64,000 bases of DNA from Paragorgia papillata (lineage: Eukaryota > Cnidaria > Anthozoa > Scleralcyonacea > Coralliidae): NCBI GenBank assembly GCA_035771165.1, contig JAWNZC010000349.1, positions 1,240,001-1,304,000 of the forward strand, in the 5' to 3' direction. Shown here one piece after another: positions 11,665 through 24,314 of this stretch. Position numbers and translations under genes: made by a program. The notes below the pieces were generated by a model. The model was not told the origin of the DNA. It saw only the letters and a program-made list of their open reading frames with translations, and made no database searches. How positions within the stretch are numbered: the first letter of the stretch is position 1; every line of letters starts with the position of its first letter.

Positions 11665-13440
11665 TTTAAACGTCCTTTGCAAAAATTCTGAACACAATCT
11701 GGATTCTGAAGTCGCCAATGTGTTCACGACGAGAAGAACAAGACCCGTATGTCACTACTGCGCAACTCCGTCTAATAATTAAGTTACTCGAGTTTCACCA
11801 CATGCGGGAAGGAAGGCGTGATGTCAAAAGATATAATCCGTAGAACTGAAATCTATAGAATAAAAGAAACAAACATGCAACAAAAATTACTTACTTCATC
11901 GAATATTAACTCTTTTCTTTGTCGTTTTATTTGGCCTAAAAGTTATATTTTATCAATTTTGAGTTCCTGACTGTGATTGATGTCTGCCGTTCATCGGATT
12001 ATAGTATATTAATATACAAAATCACTTTTTGTTCGGATTTTCTAATAATAATTTCCTCACGGATTTACGGATAACGCAGTTGCACTGTGGATTATACATT
12101 TATCCAATTTGGCAACTATATAAGTTCTTATCCGAAATAATCGGATATCTTTCTGAGAAAAAAATGTACTCACTAAATTAAACCGATTATTTTCCTAATG
12201 TCAATTAAGTAAATTAAAAATAATAGTTTGTAATTCAATTAACAGAGTCTTAATTTAAACTAACACTACGCAGTGAAAAACGGGATGCGCAAAAAATGAG
12301 CACACGGAAACGTTTTTCTGCGTTTTTGCTCTGGCGTTTTTGTATTGTTTACTGTTTTCAAGGAAATCAAGAACAATCAGCTCATTACTTGAAACCAGAG
12401 TTGGAAAAAGTATTCAACCTTCCTCCGGATGGGTTTTTAAGTTTAGATAACCTTCCTCAAAATATATAGCGAGAATTTTGTGTTTTGCAACGTTCATAAA
12501 TACTGCGTGACTTTTGCATTACCTTGGTTTTCTAGGTTGTCCTAGGTAAGCTTTGGCATACTACAATAGCTATAACTGACCGCTGCTGACTGATAGCCTG
12601 CCAACTACCCTCGACGGCTGCGAAGATACAGACATCAGAGCAGACATCAGCGTACATGACTCACACGTGTAACTGCTGCCACTGATTGTTGGTTAGCCAA
12701 TGTTTTGGTGCAAATCGCATTTCTTCTCGACACCTTGCTTGATCAATTGTAACTTTCTCAGATTACCGAATGTGTTGTTTCACGTGTTTTCACTAATATA
12801 AACCTTCCTCACTAACTCAGTAAACCTTCCTCCAGGTGGTACCCGCATACCCGCAGCTTTTTTCCAACCCTGCTTGAAACACTACAAAAAAGTCAAAAAC
12901 GCTCGGAAACGTTACCGCGTCACAGTCAGTGCACATATACTTAAAGTTGTCGATAGCCGGGGCTCATAGTGAGCGGTGATATCGATGATCTGGTGTAGAC
13001 GATAACAAAAAAAAAAAGCTTCTATACTGAAGTTTATAAAGAGTTGTGAGTCCCCAATGTAAGATGGCTAAATATGGGGAGGAACGGAGGGCATTTTGAG
13101 AGCGAGGGGTGTTAGTTACTTTGAGAGTACTGGTTTTAACTACTGGACTCATAAGGAAATTTCAATATCTATATTTTCACATTTGAATTCTCTGAAAACC
13201 GCTGTTACAACGATGGAACGACTTTCCCGATTGCGATACATGTTTCCGGCAATTATGGAAACCGATGCGCGAAGTTGAAGTTGCATCCTACTTTGGTGAA
13301 ACCTGTCACGCAATGGAAAGCAACAAAGGTTCATAAACTTGAAGGGGGTAGGGAGTGTTACACGTTACAATCTGTCTTGAAACCTGTCTCGCCCTAGTCT
13401 CGCACAGGTTTCACGAAAAATTGCATCGTGCATGTATGTA
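11665..13440. other. Upstream region of ACVR2
   Basis: 5' flank of the receptor gene; would hold its promoter, which I cannot identify by motif. Around 12280-12935 there are imperfectly inverted cggaaacgtt words, perhaps an old element. No exon seen. Confidence 0.4.
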
Positions 13441-15400
13441 ACAGCGGTTTAATTATATATATATGCCCCCTTCAACCCTTGAGGGCCTTGAGGCCGGCAA
13501 GGCCAATATGGCAAGAGTTGCTACACTAGTACTGAAAGAAGTGCACAGCAGCTGTGTGCATGCCATATATATAGCTACAGTAAAGTTTGTCAAACGTAAA
13601 ACTAGAACTGAGAATTGAATTGAACAATAGAAAAATTCACTGACAGTGATCTGTTTATTGATCGTGGCATCGTGCATGCTGCAGTTGGCGCGTTATAATA
13701 ATACCAGTTATACACGCGGTATATGTCTATTAGCAATGGCTATATATATGTACTGGTAAGTTTACAATATCTCTAAGTCTCTTAGAAACAATCAAACTGA
13801 AGTTTCTAACTTTCTACCTCTAAATATGCTTTAAATGCTTTTACTCACTAGAACCTTACCAGGACGCCGGCGTGAAGAATTGAAAACTGTCTTGGTTGTC
13901 GGCCGTGCGACAATCGCGTTCACAGTCAATACAAGTATTTTTGGCACCCTAATTTAGTGGTGATTCAAGATATAATAATGATGAATGAGTGAATGAGTAT
14001 TAGGGTAAACAACATTAACTTATAATTATAGTATTTAATTTGGATTTTTTTTTTTAATTAACAGAATAAGCTAGCTATAGTGCAGAGATTTCAGTTTTTG
14101 AAATTTTAACAATCAAAATATCACGAAATATGAAAAGAGTATATATAAACAACATTAACATATCTAATTTTGAAGTGTTTTCCAAAAAAGGCGAACAGTA
14201 GCTGTATATGCATGTGTTAATAGCCTGAAATGTCAGGCGTTCTCTCATGCACGCGGCTGGGGTTTAAGTAAACTTAGAAATTTATATTTGAACTGAGAAT
14301 TTTTTTACAATTTCCGTTTCGTTGTTCTAAAGATCTGCAGGGCAAATGTTAATATCCTCGCGTGACTATTTTCAGAAAATCTCATTGATCGGAAGGAAAC
14401 CGAAAAGATCATTTGCCTTCATTATAGGTCATTATTGTCATAATAACGATATTGGTTATCTTGCGTTTATCATGTGTGATATTAATACATCTGCTACATC
14501 ACGCGTATACGTTGAAAACCTTATAATACTATAAACAGAAACTAAAGTGAAATATATATATATATATATATATTCGGGGTCTAGCCTCAAGAATCACGAG
14601 TTTACAGAAGAAGATGTAGTTGCTCCTAATTACATAATCTAAATATAAAAATGCAAATAAGGTCTTTTAAGTTTAATCCCTGAGGTATAAACGAATCCAG
14701 TTTATAAGCCCAAAATCCTTTCTCTCCGTGTAGGATCATTAAATATATATAATAATAGAATACTAATTAGATAAGAAATGAAGAAAAAGCTAGGAAAATC
14801 TTCGTCCAAGGTGGAAAAAATAGACAAAATGTTGTGGGAAAACCTTCTCAATCATGAATAAGTCAGATGAATCCCTCGAACGTCGGGATGATATACAGCC
14901 CTCGGACATCGATCCCTCGTTCTTGGGATTTATCCCTTACTTATTTATATATATATGTATATATATATACATTGTAATATGAAATATGTTAAAACAATTA
15001 CCCGAATTTCACGTTCGAGCGTGAAACTCGATTAATAAAACTGTTTAATCGAGCACTTTAATTATCGTTCAGTATATATATACAGTACCTATAACGCATG
15101 GCCAGACGATTTTACTCGTCAACAGGTAAACGGTTAACCCCTGGTACTATAAGGTTTACTAATATATCTTTGCTCTACATAAGTATGGTTGAGCTCTCTT
15201 ATGATTTATATGACCAAGTAATCCGTCATAGAAATCAAAAATAGAAACACGAGTGCATATAGAGAAGATTGGGAAAACGAGAAATTGCAGTGACAATTAT
15301 TAACGAGCCCACTTTAACCAATATACTGCTTGCGTTTTCAAAATTGTTATTTTATAAATACAAATGTGATATATGTTTATATATATATATGTACTATTTA
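13441..15400. other. Intergenic, AT-rich
   Basis: No supported gene. Contains (AT)n at 14552-14572 and short runs around 14945-14975. Nothing else recognisable. Confidence 0.4.
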
Positions 15401-15410
15401 CAGAATGAGT

Positions 15411-15479
15411 GGCCGTTCTGTATCGGGGTATACAGACACGAGGCGAAGCCGAGTGCCTGTATCCCGATACAGAACGGAC
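15411..15479. repeat. Palindromic hairpin
   Basis: Arms ccgttctgtatcggg and cccgatacagaacgg, with further paired bases towards a gaggcgaagccga centre. Likely the middle of a MITE; sequence at 15600-15680 continues a family seen again at 58290-58330. Confidence 0.75.
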
Positions 15480-15710
15480 ACGAATTCTGTAAATGACTTC
15501 TAAAACGATCCGATTTGGTTAGTTCATTGGCGTAGTAATTTTTCTAAAAAAAACGTTGTCTAAGTCGAGAAAATCAAAGCTAAAACTTATGTAAATCAAG
15601 AGGAATCTGTATCACGTATACAGACACTCATTAAACATGGATTTTCTTTGTGTTTTCCTCATGAATTATTAATGAGTTTTAGAAATATATATATATATAT
15701 ATATATTCAG

Positions 15711-15751
15711 TCGCCTGATGATCCCGTTTAGGGTGAAACCTCTGGTAGCGA
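15711..15751 (+). ncRNA. Degenerate type I hammerhead ribozyme
   Basis: Core ctgatga (15715-15721) and gaa (15735-15737). Stem I tcgc/gcga (15711-15714 with 15748-15751). Stem II ccc/ggg (15723-15725 with 15731-15733), with a U-U mismatch next to the core. Stem III acc/ggt, loop tct. The cleavage base would be A15747 in a GUA triplet. The U-U pair makes activity doubtful. Confidence 0.5.
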
Positions 15752-15835
15752 AGACTTTAAGGTAAAACTATACTTTATACTTTGTATTTTGCTCTATCTA
15801 TATATGGTATTGAGCACTCTCTAACATTTCGTGAA
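15711..15835 (+). repeat. Hammerhead-bearing short element between (TA)n tracts, copy a
   Basis: Lies between (AT)n at 15686-15706 and the long (TA)n at 15848-15950. It starts with a hammerhead-like core (15711-15751). It then carries ttgctctat, ggtattgagcac and acatttcgtgaac words that recur, inverted, at 41910-41970. Confidence 0.7.
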
Positions 15836-15845
15836 CCATAACTCA

Positions 15846-15951
<106 letters not shown>

Positions 15952-16299
15952 TTTTTTCATTCGCTAGCGATACTTCTTTTATTAATACTGCGTATGATAA
16001 CCACTCATGCACAGGAAACGCTGCATAGACCGTCAAAACATTCTAAACGCGTTTATTATTAATCCCCTTACAAAAGAAAATTAACAATATAATCTCGATA
16101 TAATTATAGTATATCCTATAATTGTAAACAAATTATGGTGCAGTATATGTTGTTTTAAAGAGATTGTCTCACAAATGCATGTGTAAGCCAACATTGCCCT
16201 AGTCTAGCTCTGGTCATACTCAAAACCCGTGTGAAACTTGAAAGCCGTAACTATTATTATACTACTCATATAATTATTTCATTTAATTTCATTTAAGTT

Positions 16300-16359
16300 G
16301 AATCTTGGAGTCTGAAATATTATAGCATTGTAACAAACAAACAAACAAACAAACAAACA

Positions 16360-16398
<39 letters not shown>

Positions 16399-16500
16399 AA
16401 CAAACAAACAAACAAACAAACAAACAAACAAACAAATAAATAAACAAGCAAACAAACAAACAAAAAGGAGAAAACATAACCTCCTTGCGGAGGTAATAAA
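16300..16500 (+). mobile_element. Repeat with CAGA/CAAA core and GGAGG hairpin tail, copy 1
   Basis: (CAAA)n-(CAGA)n-(CAAA)n at 16334-16462, followed by a tail with aacataacctccttgcggag and gtaataa; cctcc/ggagg form a hairpin. The same tail follows CAGA or CAAA tracts at 37990-38235 and 54785-55105. Probably a short interspersed element whose internal microsatellite varies. Confidence 0.7.
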
Positions 16501-16609
16501 ATATTCAAGACAAATGTTCTACTTTATATAACCGCGAGTTTACAATGAAATTCGCAATCCCACATGCCTCTTCGAGTCTTTGGTTGTAGAGAACGCGTAA
16601 TATTTTTTC

Positions 16610-17116
16610 TCATAGCCCATAATGCTTTGCGTTTTTAAGAGTTACAACCTTGTACCCAGGCTCTTTTTTCCGTTTTGAACGTTATTTTGAATTTTTGAGC
16701 CTGAAGGCGGATTTCCAGTCCTCGCACGAAGCAACTCGCAGCTCGCTGCGTGCACTCGCACGCTCGCTGCGAGTATTTTAGCCCTCGTGGCAGATCGTTG
16801 TAAATTTTGAATTATTTTTTACTCGCGGCAAGTACTCGCGGTAAATAAACCAATCAAAACGAATTTATGTCAACATTGATTGAGATGCTATATCAAACAC
16901 TCCGGCAGGAGAGTGCTTCATCAGGATATCCAAACACCTCGAAGTTTCTTCGAAAAACTCGGCTATCGCTTCATCAGCCGCGAGTTATCGCAACGAGCTG
17001 CGTTTGGTGAAAATACAGTGGAAACTGTGCGAGTATTCGCAGCGAGCTGCGTGTTGCTTCGTGCGAGGACTGGAGGTTGTTACCCCCAAAACGCAAAGCA
17101 TTGTAGGAATGGAAAA
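16610..17116. mobile_element. Foldback-type MITE, about 500 bp
   Basis: Outer arms cataatgctttgcgttt and aacgcaaagcattgta. Inner arms tccagtcctcgcacgaagca and tgcttcgtgcgaggactgga, then cgcagc/gctgcg words. Non-coding. Confidence 0.75.
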
Positions 17117-17252
17117 CTAGCGAATAGAACGTTGGTTGTCTATATGCTGTTTCTATTACGTTTGCATCATTGCATGCACCAATCAGAAAAGATGATATAG
17201 GCTATAGCACTTTTTAAATAGGCACTGCCGGTGTGTTGTTTGGGATTAACTG

Positions 17253-17489
17253 CATAGGTGTATTAGGTGGGGTGGGGGGGAGGGGGATGGCAATTGCCCT
17301 CCCAAAATATCTGAAAAAGGAAAATTCGGGCACTTTCTGCTGGGAATTTCGGGCAATTTCGATAAGTATTGCTGTGAAATGTTCAAACAAAATTCATACT
17401 TTAAACTAATTAAAAATCAGTATTTAACCCTAAATTTTTCGGGCAAAAATCTCTGCAAAAAAAAAAAAGAATTGGCTGCTACGCCTATG
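17253..17489. mobile_element. hAT-like MITE with exact 8-bp duplication
   Basis: Ends cataggtgta and tacgcctatg. Perfect direct 8-mer attaactg on both sides (17245-17252, 17490-17497). 237 bp, G-rich left half, no ORF. Confidence 0.82.
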
Positions 17490-17579
17490 ATTAACTGCAC
17501 TGCGTTGGATCAAGCAATGCAGGCATGATCACAATCGACAAACGTTTTTCTATATTATTAGTCAGTATATTAGTTAATA

Positions 17580-17843
17580 ATGCACGGTATTAGTTCAATA
17601 TATGTGAGAAAGGCCTGGATTCCCAAGCATGCGTCAGATAACGTAGATTTAGTCGAGATACCAATCACTGACAAGCCTATCAGTATCTGTAATTTCCGAA
17701 ACGCGCACGAAGATTTTGTGAAACATTGTTTCGTAGCTTCAACGTGTGGGGAGTGTATACTGTATAGTTCAGATCGAAAAGACATGAACGTCTGTCTTTG
17801 CATGGTTTCTGCATGTGGATTAGATTTTGAAGCGTTGAAGTAG
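17580..17843 (+). CDS. Unassigned cysteine-rich open frame
   Basis: 87 codons with a cluster near the end: STCGECILY, then VCLCMVSACGLDF. The spacing CxCx4C loosely resembles the last cysteines of receptor ectodomains, but there is no GCW motif, signal peptide or matching splice phase. The opposite strand is also open over most of this span. I do not recognise a family; it could be chance or a decayed exon. Confidence 0.2.
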   Translation: MHGISSIYVRKAWIPKHASDNVDLVEIPITDKPISICNFRNAHEDFVKHCFVASTCGECILYSSDRKDMNVCLCMVSACGLDFEALK

Positions 17844-18111
17844 AAAGTAAAATCGCCTCGAGAAAGATCGACCAGGACCACCCAGATCGCCAGTGTGTGG
17901 CCTTTTCCTCTCTAGCTTAGTTTATTCATGCATACATTATCTTTGATGTGCCGCGGTTAATAAATAGGTTATTGACCTTGCATATTAAATTACCTACTAT
18001 ATCGCTTTAAAACTACGTCTAGAATACCATTTTTTTGTTAAATATAAACGACAAATATCGTCTGTGTCATGAATAAACTAAGTCGGTTAGTGACCTTAAC
18101 CTAATAACCTA

Positions 18112-18279
18112 ATAGAGCGTTTTCATCTGACGTCACGGCGGCCATATTGGTGTACCAAAACAATGAAATGGCGGCCATATTGGTGTACGGTATGGGAATT
18201 AGCTCTTTCTTATTCAAATATTTCGTATTGTTTCACCACCCCAATGGGGCCACCGATCACGTGAGTGAAAACGCTCTAT
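18112..18279. mobile_element. MITE, GTTTTCA family, intact copy
   Basis: 168 bp with perfect 14-bp TIRs (atagagcgttttca). It holds two copies of ggccatattggtgta and a tcacgtgagtgaaaacg end. Relatives are at 1246-1402, 35341-35453 and split across 35716-36620. A flanking TAA on each side is possible. Confidence 0.82.
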
Positions 18280-18329
18280 AACCAGCGTAGTGACCTCGGT
18301 TTCGGTCACTAATTAACCTATACTTATAT

Positions 18330-18933
18330 CAGGCTCGGACTGGGCCCAATTTAATTAGGGGCCTTGCCATTTCAGCCGTGAGGGGACCCAGGCCTAGGGG
18401 GACAATTTGAGAAGCCTCTAGGGGGGTCCGGGGGCATGCCCCCCCGGAACATTTTGAAATCTAGAGTCCCTGAAATGGCATTTCCTGCATTTTGGGGGAA
18501 TATTTTATAGAATTCCGGAGATTATAAAACATTAAAACGTCATATAAAACACACAATTTACACAAAATACAACAGATTTCAGGACTTTTCAACATTTAGA
18601 ACAAAACATTTTTAACATTTCAGAACATAAGAATCTATTCCACTTCCGAGGACTTTGACGCAAGTTTTCGATACACTGCCTCGTTATCAACAGCCTTCAG
18701 TAAATCAACTTCTATAGAACAAATCATTACTGCTTCCAAAGTGTTACTGTTGATCTGTTGTAAACTATTTTGAGTATTTTCCTTATCACTAATTTCACAA
18801 ATGCAGAATTAAGAAATTGCTTCAATGCTTTCAATTTGATATTTGATGGGTGTGTCTGGTCAGGGGCCCATTTTGATGTCCCAGAAGGGCTCATGTGCCA
18901 TGGCACAATGGCACATAGGCCAGTCCGAGCCTG
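18330..18933. mobile_element. hAT-like non-autonomous element, 604 bp
   Basis: Ends caggctcggactgg and ccagtccgagcctg. Exact 8-bp duplication acttatat at 18322-18329 and 18934-18941. The interior has a G/C-rich mirror at 18420-18445 and no transposase. Confidence 0.88.
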
Positions 18934-18949
18934 ACTTATATAACAGTAT

Positions 18950-21300
18950 AATGCACTAGTATGGTCAGCGTAAAATGCAAAAACATACATAAATCATACT
19001 TTCAAAGAATTAATACATAAATCACTTCAAATCAACCCCAGAAACACACAAATAGGAGATCGACAACACATTATACAATGCCGTTCAATGTGAATCTAAA
19101 TGTCATAGCTTATTTAATGTTCCGATTACTTGAAAGTTTTAAAGATACTATATGTCACCGCCGGCAAAGGGTCCAACACTGGGCAGACACCGCCCAATCT
19201 CGCATGGCTATATTCTTAGGTGAAGATCTGATCGAAGCACAAAATAATTTTTAATTAAAATATTTAGCCTTTTTATACATACTGTATGTACATTTTCAAT
19301 TTACTGTATTACAAGAACATTTTATATAGTCTCTTTGTAGCTTTTGTATAGACCAAGATGTCTTACACGTTGACGTAGTTACAAGGAAAGACATGCATGA
19401 AAAGAGACGAGGCAAGATCTCACTTTACCACTGGAACAAGAAATCGGCTCCTGGTCGCTTTATATAGCAGTAGCGTAAGAATTAATTCGATATTTTCAGG
19501 AGACGCTACCCGGGTCTTCCCTGGTTCCAGAGGTTCTACGACCCCCCCGCCGAAATACTGAAAGCGGCGACAGAACTTCTGGTCCAAGACGCCGTTTCTT
19601 TGATCACTCCGAGCCAATGAAGTCGCTACGGTCAGATTTTTCTGATTGACTCAGAAATCTGTTAAGGGGGTATATAATAAATTGGTTAGGCAAGTGTTTT
19701 TATTGCTCGGGTTTTAATTAGAGTACTGCAACACTGATGAAAGCGAGATTGGTGGCGTCTTCGACCAGAAGTTTTCTCGAAGCTTTCAGTATTTCCGGGG
19801 GAGTGTGCGGCGTAGAACCTCTGAGACCATGCAGGGTAAGAAGACACGGCTTAATTCAAAAGGACAATTTGTTCTGGAAGTAAAGCTACAAAAAGACACT
19901 TTGGATTTATAATTAAAAAGGCACTTTTCTATTGCAAATATAACTGAGACATATATTACGACAAAGTTGCTCCCAGTTCCTACGCGCCTCTGTGCTTTGG
20001 CCAGCTTCAGTGGCAGCCGAGTGTATTAATGCCCATAACCCGACGATAAAATCCTCGAAGCACCAAAGAGATCAACTACAACTCTACTCATATGAGTCCC
20101 AAGCTCATCACCAGACAGGCGCGCTCAGGAAACCCTCGTACATTTAAAACAATCTGCTTAAAATGTAACTGTTCCCGTAGCCTTAGGTTAGTTTAGTTAG
20201 TATTTTGCTGTTATTAATTGTAGCTAAGATTTGACTTTGTAGTTAGTATATTTATTTACTAGTTTATTTAGTTTAGTTTAGTTTATTTTTGGGCCCGCGG
20301 TAATTGGCTTATTGCTGTTGCGGTGACAGCCGTTATAGTTTGAATTTATTTTATAATGCATGTATATACTATAACACTATAATGGCGAATCTAATAAAAA
20401 AAAAGGTAAAAAAAGCGCGCGTGGGGGTGGCAGAAAATGATTTCAAGATGGCCGACGATATACTTGTTCTTGACACATGTAAATGAGGAGGAAATTAGCG
20501 AAGTATACATACAACTGATATACATACATCTCTTCATCACTGTCTGTAAATTTGTTCAAACGATGTTTAAACATTCAATTATTCATAAAATATTTGATAT
20601 AAATGGCATATAATATCCCATGCTCTCAGCAGAGATGCGCATGAGAAGAGCGACGTTTGACCTTACCGCTAACTTAGGTCAACGGTAGTCACAAAAATAG
20701 TATGAGTTGCAAAGTCTGAAAACGTTTCTGTTGCCGTTTTAATGTTGCAAAACGCAATAAAAGCAACCGTTCATATTTTAATTATTTTATACCTGAGTGT
20801 TAGAGTCTGTTTTATGATGTGTTAAAGTTCAGACAATCCGAATGCTAAAAAGGAAGTACAACGAATAATAAACAAATTTGTTTTGTCTCATTCGGCAACC
20901 TTTTTATTGTTTAGCGTTTTCATTGGCCGGTACCGTCTCATCCGTTCTGCGCAGCAAAAACAAATTGTAATAACAACTAATCAGATTTATATCTATACTA
21001 GCTTACTTCAGGAAAAAAAGGGATATTAAATGCCTACTTTGCTGCAAAGGAAATTTGCGGTGAAATATAAACATTAGCAGGTAAGCATGCTGTATAATCT
21101 ACATTGTAACATATATATGTTTGCCTAAACACTTAAAATAAGTTAATATGAGGTTTGATGATGTCTTATCAAATAAAACTATAAAGCTTCATTTTAGCGA
21201 CAATAAGATAATTCAGTTTATTCGGACTAAAATGCATCGTTCACTTCTTCAGAATTATCTACATGTGGCATACAAACTCGACACGCAAGTATATACTTCA
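18950..21300. other. Upstream region of the second receptor gene
   Basis: Intergenic. Contains a reverse-strand SINE fragment (20048-20104). Presumably includes the promoter, which I cannot place by motif. No other exon seen. Confidence 0.4.
20048..20104 (-). mobile_element. SINE fragment, reverse orientation
   Basis: Reverse complement of the body of the SINE at 34382-34800: it shares atcaactacaactctactca and the tcctcgaagcac edge. No head region is present here. Confidence 0.7.
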
Positions 21301-21316
21301 AACTTAACTATATATA

Positions 21317-21383
21317 ATGGGCCGAAAACCATGGAGAAGTTTGATTCTCTTTCTTATGGTGTTTGGAATAATAATCGAGACAG
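21317..21383 (+). CDS. Second receptor exon 1: signal peptide
   Basis: MGRKPWRSLILFLMVFGIII then ET and one base of a split Gly. A basic start followed by a hydrophobic core is a standard signal peptide. Donor gtaagt. The phase matches the ectodomain exon at 23676, as in the paralogue. Confidence 0.85.
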
Positions 21384-22290
21384 GTAAGTAAAGCATTGAA
21401 TTATTTGTGTACATGCAAGATTATGCAACATTTTGGTCTCGCAATCAATCTGTATTTCTGAACTATATTTTTTCTAAAAAAATATTTTGTGAGCAATAAT
21501 TATAGCGAAGACTTGAAAACAATACAAATGATAGGACACGGATAATAAGATACAGTCTAATTTAGTTTTGCATGCATGATTTACATGCAATCAGTAGTAA
21601 AGATCTGACAGTATCCCCTCCCTATTGTTTTGTCTCCAAAACCATCAAGCTCATTTCCGAATCAGCTGTTGTTTTGATAACAATTTCTTATCCAGTTAGT
21701 ATAGTTTTCTTTTTTATTGGCTTTTCACCCAAAAAAAGAACAAGATGTGTAGAATTCTGAATTCAATAACGTTGGCCAGTAGCCGTTAAAAATATTTCAA
21801 AGTTTAAATCAGAACGTAATTTGTCGCACTGAACATAGGTAATTTGGGGCTATCCCGATCTGGGTAATTTTGACAGTGTTATACTATATCGACCGGCTGA
21901 CAGCATTGCATAACGCAAGCTATACTTAAATTAAAGCCTGGTTTCCATATAGCCGTAAGAGTCGGCGGCACGTCTGCGGCAAGCGGCAATGGTCCAATCG
22001 CATACAGCAGTTTTTATTGCTGGCTAATTCAACACTGTCTATGATTGGACCATCGCCCCTTGCCGCAGCCATGCTGCCGGCTCTAACGGCTATATGGAAA
22101 AGGTACATGCATGCAGTAGTATATCGACTTAGGGAAATGACGAAAATGGTTTCACAGCGCGTATTAATTACCCATTATCCAATTATATGACTCATATATC
22201 TATAAAAAAAAGAAAAATAACAGTCTCCTATAAAAATATGTTGACCTTTATTTGAATACGAAATAATTTACTATAGAAGCATCACATATA

Positions 22291-22332
<42 letters not shown>

Positions 22333-22353
22333 TATATGTGATGCTTCTATAGT

Positions 22354-22385
<32 letters not shown>

Positions 22386-24269
22386 ACACTCTGTTTTAAA
22401 TTGTATATATATATGCACACGGACTGATTACCTGGGCTTCAAAAGAACACGAATGACGTCATGGCCAGCAAATTTTTGAAAATATCATTTTGAAATTATA
22501 TTCTTTTCTAACTTATCTTATAAAATTATAAAACAAATAGAACATTACTGCACCTGTGCACATATATACATGTATATATATATATATATATACATGGGCC
22601 CATGCGCACTTCACGCTATCTGAATGTATTTCACCGATGCTGTCCCACATGCGGTTGTCACCGACGATCGCATGTGTATAAGTAATTGATGAAATTCATT
22701 CAGATTGTTCCAAGCTACACTGATGAGCTGTTGTACAGCGAAACACCGTGTCTGTAGATTGAACTATATATATATATATATATATATATATGTAGAGGAC
22801 ATCTTATTTTATAAATTGTATAGTATCTAAATCTCACATTCAGGATTTAATCAAAAACATAGTCAGAGCATGCGTCGACTAGCAAATTCGTTTTCCGATA
22901 AAGCCGCTTGACCTTTGATGGCGATGCTTTGGTGTCCAGGCACAAAGAATACGTCAAAATGGAACGCAAAAGCATGCACTATCAGTCTCACACTCATGCA
23001 ACTAAAATTATGACGAGTATGATTGCTGCCGGTTTTGAGGTTTTCACATTTCGGTATAAACCCAGTTTCAGACAGTTAATATATATCAGTGAGTATGATA
23101 CCGTCACTCACGAGTCTGCTCTTTCCCCTCAGAGGTAATTTCGTTCTGGACAGACAGAATCTGCGTGTTGTTGCCATGAACACACACGATATATTGTTCC
23201 GGATCTGACATCGCTACGGGATCTGATGAAAGCGTGGGTTTTGTGTACGTATAAGATGTTATATAGCTGCGTTCGTTAAGCCAAAACAAATCTATTATAT
23301 AGGGTGTATAGCCGTAAATCTGATCACCTGCGTGTTTCCCTTGCTGATCCCATGGTCCTACCTACGCTCCCATGCACCCTAGGTATAAACGGGAAATTGA
23401 ATTAGAAACTGGGAAATTTACAGTAAACAGTGACGGCGGAAGGTTATATTGGAGGGGCTAATTCATCAACTGAAGAATCATAAGGAATGTATTTTGACCC
23501 ACTTTCAATAAATTGTAGACCATTCTTAGCCCCATCTCCAGATCTCCCATCATCCCCCCCCGTCCTTGTTCCGCCACCCTTGATTTTAAAGTGTTATACT
23601 GGTGCTGCAGTTCACTTCTTGATTGCATGTTTTTAGTGTTATAACTTTAATATTACTAACATTATTTTTTACCAGGTAGTGGCATCCCGTCACGAAGAGT
23701 GTGTCTGGAGTACGACAGAATCAGTGAGAATGGTCTTAAAAATAGTACGGTTAAAAAGAAAATATGTAAAAAGTCGCAAAATATGTGTTTTATGTTACTA
23801 AAGCGACTGGTTAAAGATGGAAGAGAGAGTACTATTCTTCTCAAGCAAGATTGCTGGGGATTTGAAAACAGCCAAAACGAAACATGTGGTAGTACAGAAT
23901 GCACTTCACATAAATTGCACATAAAAGAAAATGGTGAATTTTGCTGTTGCCAAAAAGATTTATGCAACAGAAAGTTTATACCGGTGAAAACATACCCAAG
24001 ATTAGACAAAAATCAACCAACATCAGCAACAGGTTTGTAAAACTAGTCTACTTAACAAATATAAATGTATAGACTCCAATTCACGGAACGTTGTCTGAAT
24101 GTACAGTCATGCGTGAAAGCCCATTTACACTTACCAATTTTATCCGTGCTTGGACCTTGTAAATAGGTAGTCCTAGCACGCCGGATAAAATTGGTACGTA
24201 TATATACCATTTTTATCCAAGCCGTACCAACCAACCAAGCGTATAGTGTAAATGGGTTATCAATGTCAA

Positions 24270-24314
<45 letters not shown>

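Noticed and set aside
13096..13334. Small genes on either strand
   Set aside because: Short overlapping frames without family features or splice partners.
16289..16508. Cys/Leu/Phe/Val repeat protein
   Set aside because: Translation of CAAA/CAGA microsatellite; the same artefact occurs at 54929-55120.
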